From: Gemmatimonadota bacterium
GTDB taxonomy: Bacteria; Gemmatimonadota; Gemmatimonadetes; Gemmatimonadales; Gemmatimonadaceae
Length of the DNA stretch: 14,849 nt
Assembly (NCBI GenBank): GCA_023249395.1
Contig: JAHFCS010000014.1
Span: 1-14,849 of the forward strand
Reading direction: 5' to 3'
Part shown: piece by piece, positions 13,168 through 14,849 of the stretch
Layout of the letters: every line of letters begins with the position of its first letter
How positions within the stretch are numbered: the first letter of the stretch is position 1
Position numbers and translations under genes: made by a program
Notes under the pieces: model-generated
The model's input: the letters and a program-made list of their open reading frames with translations, nothing else
Told to the model about the DNA's origin: nothing
Databases searched by the model: none

Positions 13168-13175
13168 CCCTTTTG

Positions 13176-14471
13176 ATGCCGAGATTCGGAAATGGACGAC
13201 GGGTGGCGATAGTGGCGGGAGTGCGAACTCCGTTCACGCGAGCAGGCACGGCATTCAAATCCATTTCGGCGATAGACCTCGGCAAGCTCTGCGTTGCCGA
13301 GCTCATCCAGCGCACGAACCTGAGCGGCGACGAAGTCGAGGCGCTGGTATTCGGGACCGTCATTCCCTCCGTCGTCGCTCCGAACATCGCCCGCGAAATC
13401 TCGTTGATGCCGCTCCTCCCGAAGGGTGTCCAGGCATTCAGCGTCAGCCGCGCGTGCGCATCGGCCAATCAGGCGATCACCGACGCCGCGGACCAGATCG
13501 CCCTCGGTCACATCGGGGTCGCGATCGCCGGAGGTGCGGAGTCGCTGTCGAATGTCCCGATTCTGCACTCGCAGGGGATGGCGGACGCCCTAGTGAAGGC
13601 GTCCAAGGCAAAAAGCCTCGGCGGCCGGCTCAAGGCGCTGTCGGCGATTCGGCCCCGCGATCTCGTGCCGATCACTCCGGCAATCGCCGAGCCGTCGACC
13701 GGCGAGACGATGGGCCAGTCGGCCGAAAAGATGGCGAAGATCAATCACATTCCGCGCGAAGAGCAGGATCAGTTTGCGCTGCGGTCACATCGCCTTGCCG
13801 CCGCGGGAACGGCGGACGGCCGCCTCACGCGGGAGATGATGCCGGTGTACGTGCCGCCGCGCTTCGAGAGCGTCGTCACAACGGACAACGGAATTCGCTC
13901 CGATACGAGCTACGAGCAGCTCGCGGCGCTCAAGCCGGTATTCGACAGGCGGTACGGCAGCGTCACGGCCGGCAACTCCTCGCCACTCACCGACGGCGGC
14001 GCGTGCGTTCTGCTCATGAGCGAGGAGAAAGCGAAGGCGCTCGGTTATCCGCCCCTCGGCTTTATCCGGTCGTACGCGTACGCCGCGCTCGATCCGGGCG
14101 AGCAGCTTCTTCAGGCGCCGGTGCTCGCCGCTCCCGTGGCGCTCGCGCGTGCGGGACTGACCCTCAAGGACATCGACCTCGTCGAGATGCACGAAGCATT
14201 CGCGGCGCAGGTACTTTCGAATCTTCGCGGCCTCGAGTCGAAGTATTGGGCGGAGCGGGCTGGTTTTTCGGAGCCGGTGGGCGCGGTGGATCAGGCGAGG
14301 CTGAACGTGATGGGGGGATCGGTCGCGATCGGCCATCCCTTCGGGGCAACGGGGTCGCGGATCACCGTCACGCTGCTGAACGAGCTCGAGCGCCGGAACG
14401 GACAATTCGGACTGATGACAGTTTGCGCCGCTGGAGGGATGGGCTTCGCGATGGTGGTGGAGAGGGAATGA
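13176..14471 (+). CDS. fadI: 3-ketoacyl-CoA thiolase, FadI type
   Basis: This 431-aa thiolase cleaves 3-ketoacyl-CoA with CoA to acetyl-CoA and a shortened acyl-CoA, the last step of fatty-acid beta-oxidation. The nucleophile is C94 (SVSRACAS). The general acid/base residues are H387 (IGHPFGATG) and C417 (TVCAAGGMG), with H339 (EMHEAFAAQ) shaping the oxyanion hole. Length and the segments APNIAREI and SVSRACA follow E. coli FadI (436 aa) rather than the shorter FadA (about 387 aa), and a fadJ-like gene follows directly. The open frame extends far upstream, but that part is antisense to glpD. ATG 13176 aligns with the family start. Its stop overlaps the fadJ start by 4 nt, indicating coupled alpha/beta subunit synthesis. 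Confidence 0.94.
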   Translation: MPRFGNGRRVAIVAGVRTPFTRAGTAFKSISAIDLGKLCVAELIQRTNLSGDEVEALVFGTVIPSVVAPNIAREISLMPLLPKGVQAFSVSRACASANQAITDAADQIALGHIGVAIAGGAESLSNVPILHSQGMADALVKASKAKSLGGRLKALSAIRPRDLVPITPAIAEPSTGETMGQSAEKMAKINHIPREEQDQFALRSHRLAAAGTADGRLTREMMPVYVPPRFESVVTTDNGIRSDTSYEQLAALKPVFDRRYGSVTAGNSSPLTDGGACVLLMSEEKAKALGYPPLGFIRSYAYAALDPGEQLLQAPVLAAPVALARAGLTLKDIDLVEMHEAFAAQVLSNLRGLESKYWAERAGFSEPVGAVDQARLNVMGGSVAIGHPFGATGSRITVTLLNELERRNGQFGLMTVCAAGGMGFAMVVERE

Positions 14472-14849
14472 CGTCGCCGTACGCGCTCACGACGGAGATC
14501 CAGGACGGCGTCGCGGTGATCACGATCGATCTGCCGAATGAGCCGATCAACAAGTTCAACCGGCAGGTGAAGGAAGAGTTCATCGCGCTGTTCGACCGTC
14601 TCGAGCGAGACCTCAACGTGAAGGCGGCGGTGCTGGTGAGCGGAAAGAAGGACACGTGGATCGCCGGCGCCGACATCGAGGAGTTTCTCGAGCTCAAGAC
14701 TGCGGCCGACGCGGAGCGAATGAGTCACGACGGTCAGCTGCTGCTCGACACAATCGAGCGGATGCGCACGCCGCTCGTTTGCGCGATCCTCGGCGCGTGC
14801 CTCGGCGGCGCTCTCGAGGTAGCACTCGCTGCGGCGTACCGTATCGCGA
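14468..14849 (+). CDS. fadJ: Fatty-acid oxidation complex alpha subunit FadJ (N-terminal part)
   Basis: Only the first 127 codons are in the window. They form the start of a crotonase (enoyl-CoA hydratase) domain: VAVITIDLPNEPINKFN, the first oxyanion-hole motif WIAGADIEEF (about 59-68), and GACLGGALEVALAAAYRIA, with the second oxyanion glycines and the catalytic glutamate. In full-length FadJ/FadB this domain is followed by a 3-hydroxyacyl-CoA dehydrogenase, so the protein should do hydration and oxidation upstream of FadI. The ATG overlaps the fadI TGA (ATGA), with a purine-rich GAGAGGGA Shine-Dalgarno directly upstream. Given fadI before it, a multifunctional FadJ is much more likely than a single enoyl-CoA hydratase, but the dehydrogenase part is not visible. 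Confidence 0.9.
   Translation, partial: MTSPYALTTEIQDGVAVITIDLPNEPINKFNRQVKEEFIALFDRLERDLNVKAAVLVSGKKDTWIAGADIEEFLELKTAADAERMSHDGQLLLDTIERMRTPLVCAILGACLGGALEVALAAAYRIA

Noticed and set aside
12879..13175. Upstream extension of the fadI frame (99 extra codons)
   Set aside because: It is antisense to glpD and arginine/proline-rich; family homology begins just after ATG 13176.

Overview
The window is a high-GC bacterial chromosome segment. Gene content and style (an NtrC-type two-component pair, a TolB-like propeller protein, a GreA variant, a glycine/proline-rich copper protein) look most like Gemmatimonadota or a related soil phylum. That is an inference from general resemblance; there is no rRNA or marker tree here. 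No rRNA, tRNA, CRISPR array, integrase or transposase gene is visible. Coding density is high and strand switches are frequent, with several short convergent or divergent junctions.

Layout. (1) 1-4247, minus strand: a two-component operon (membrane sensor kinase, then an NtrC-family sigma-54 activator, ATGA overlap), followed by a secreted WD40-like beta-propeller protein cut by the window edge. A sigma-54-like promoter lies between activator and propeller gene, so the propeller gene is a candidate target. (2) 4428-5169, plus strand: a toxin-antitoxin pair with the PIN toxin first and a Phd/YefM-like antitoxin second, a perfect palindrome overlapping the predicted -10, and a weak terminator. 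(3) 5173-7054, minus strand: a small conserved hypothetical, a short QueG-type epoxyqueuosine reductase and a P-loop nucleotide-binding protein, probably one operon. (4) 7075-7271: a non-coding MITE-like repeat with 23-bp perfect inverted arms, running into the start of a YfcE-type phosphoesterase (to 7763). (5) 7937-8347: an exported small cupredoxin with a 14-proline linker, convergent with an alkaline-phosphatase-superfamily hydrolase (8383-9819, minus). Two strong hairpins sit at that junction. (6) 9894-11599, plus: a LOG-family protein with a disordered N-terminus, a structured intergenic region with a good intrinsic terminator, then a GreA-type elongation factor. (7) 11562-14849: GlpD (minus), whose 3' end overlaps greA, divergent across 39 bp from a fadI-fadJ beta-oxidation operon (plus; fadJ cut by the window end).

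Functional picture: mostly housekeeping and catabolic genes. GlpD and FadI/FadJ burn the glycerol and fatty-acid halves of lipids from a shared divergent promoter. QueG completes queuosine synthesis for tRNA. GreA rescues stalled RNA polymerase. The accessory elements are the toxin-first TA module, the repeat element and the kinase/activator/propeller cluster. Several first-of-operon starts lack a Shine-Dalgarno sequence and instead carry a TANNNT hexamer 5-8 nt upstream, which suggests leaderless transcripts.
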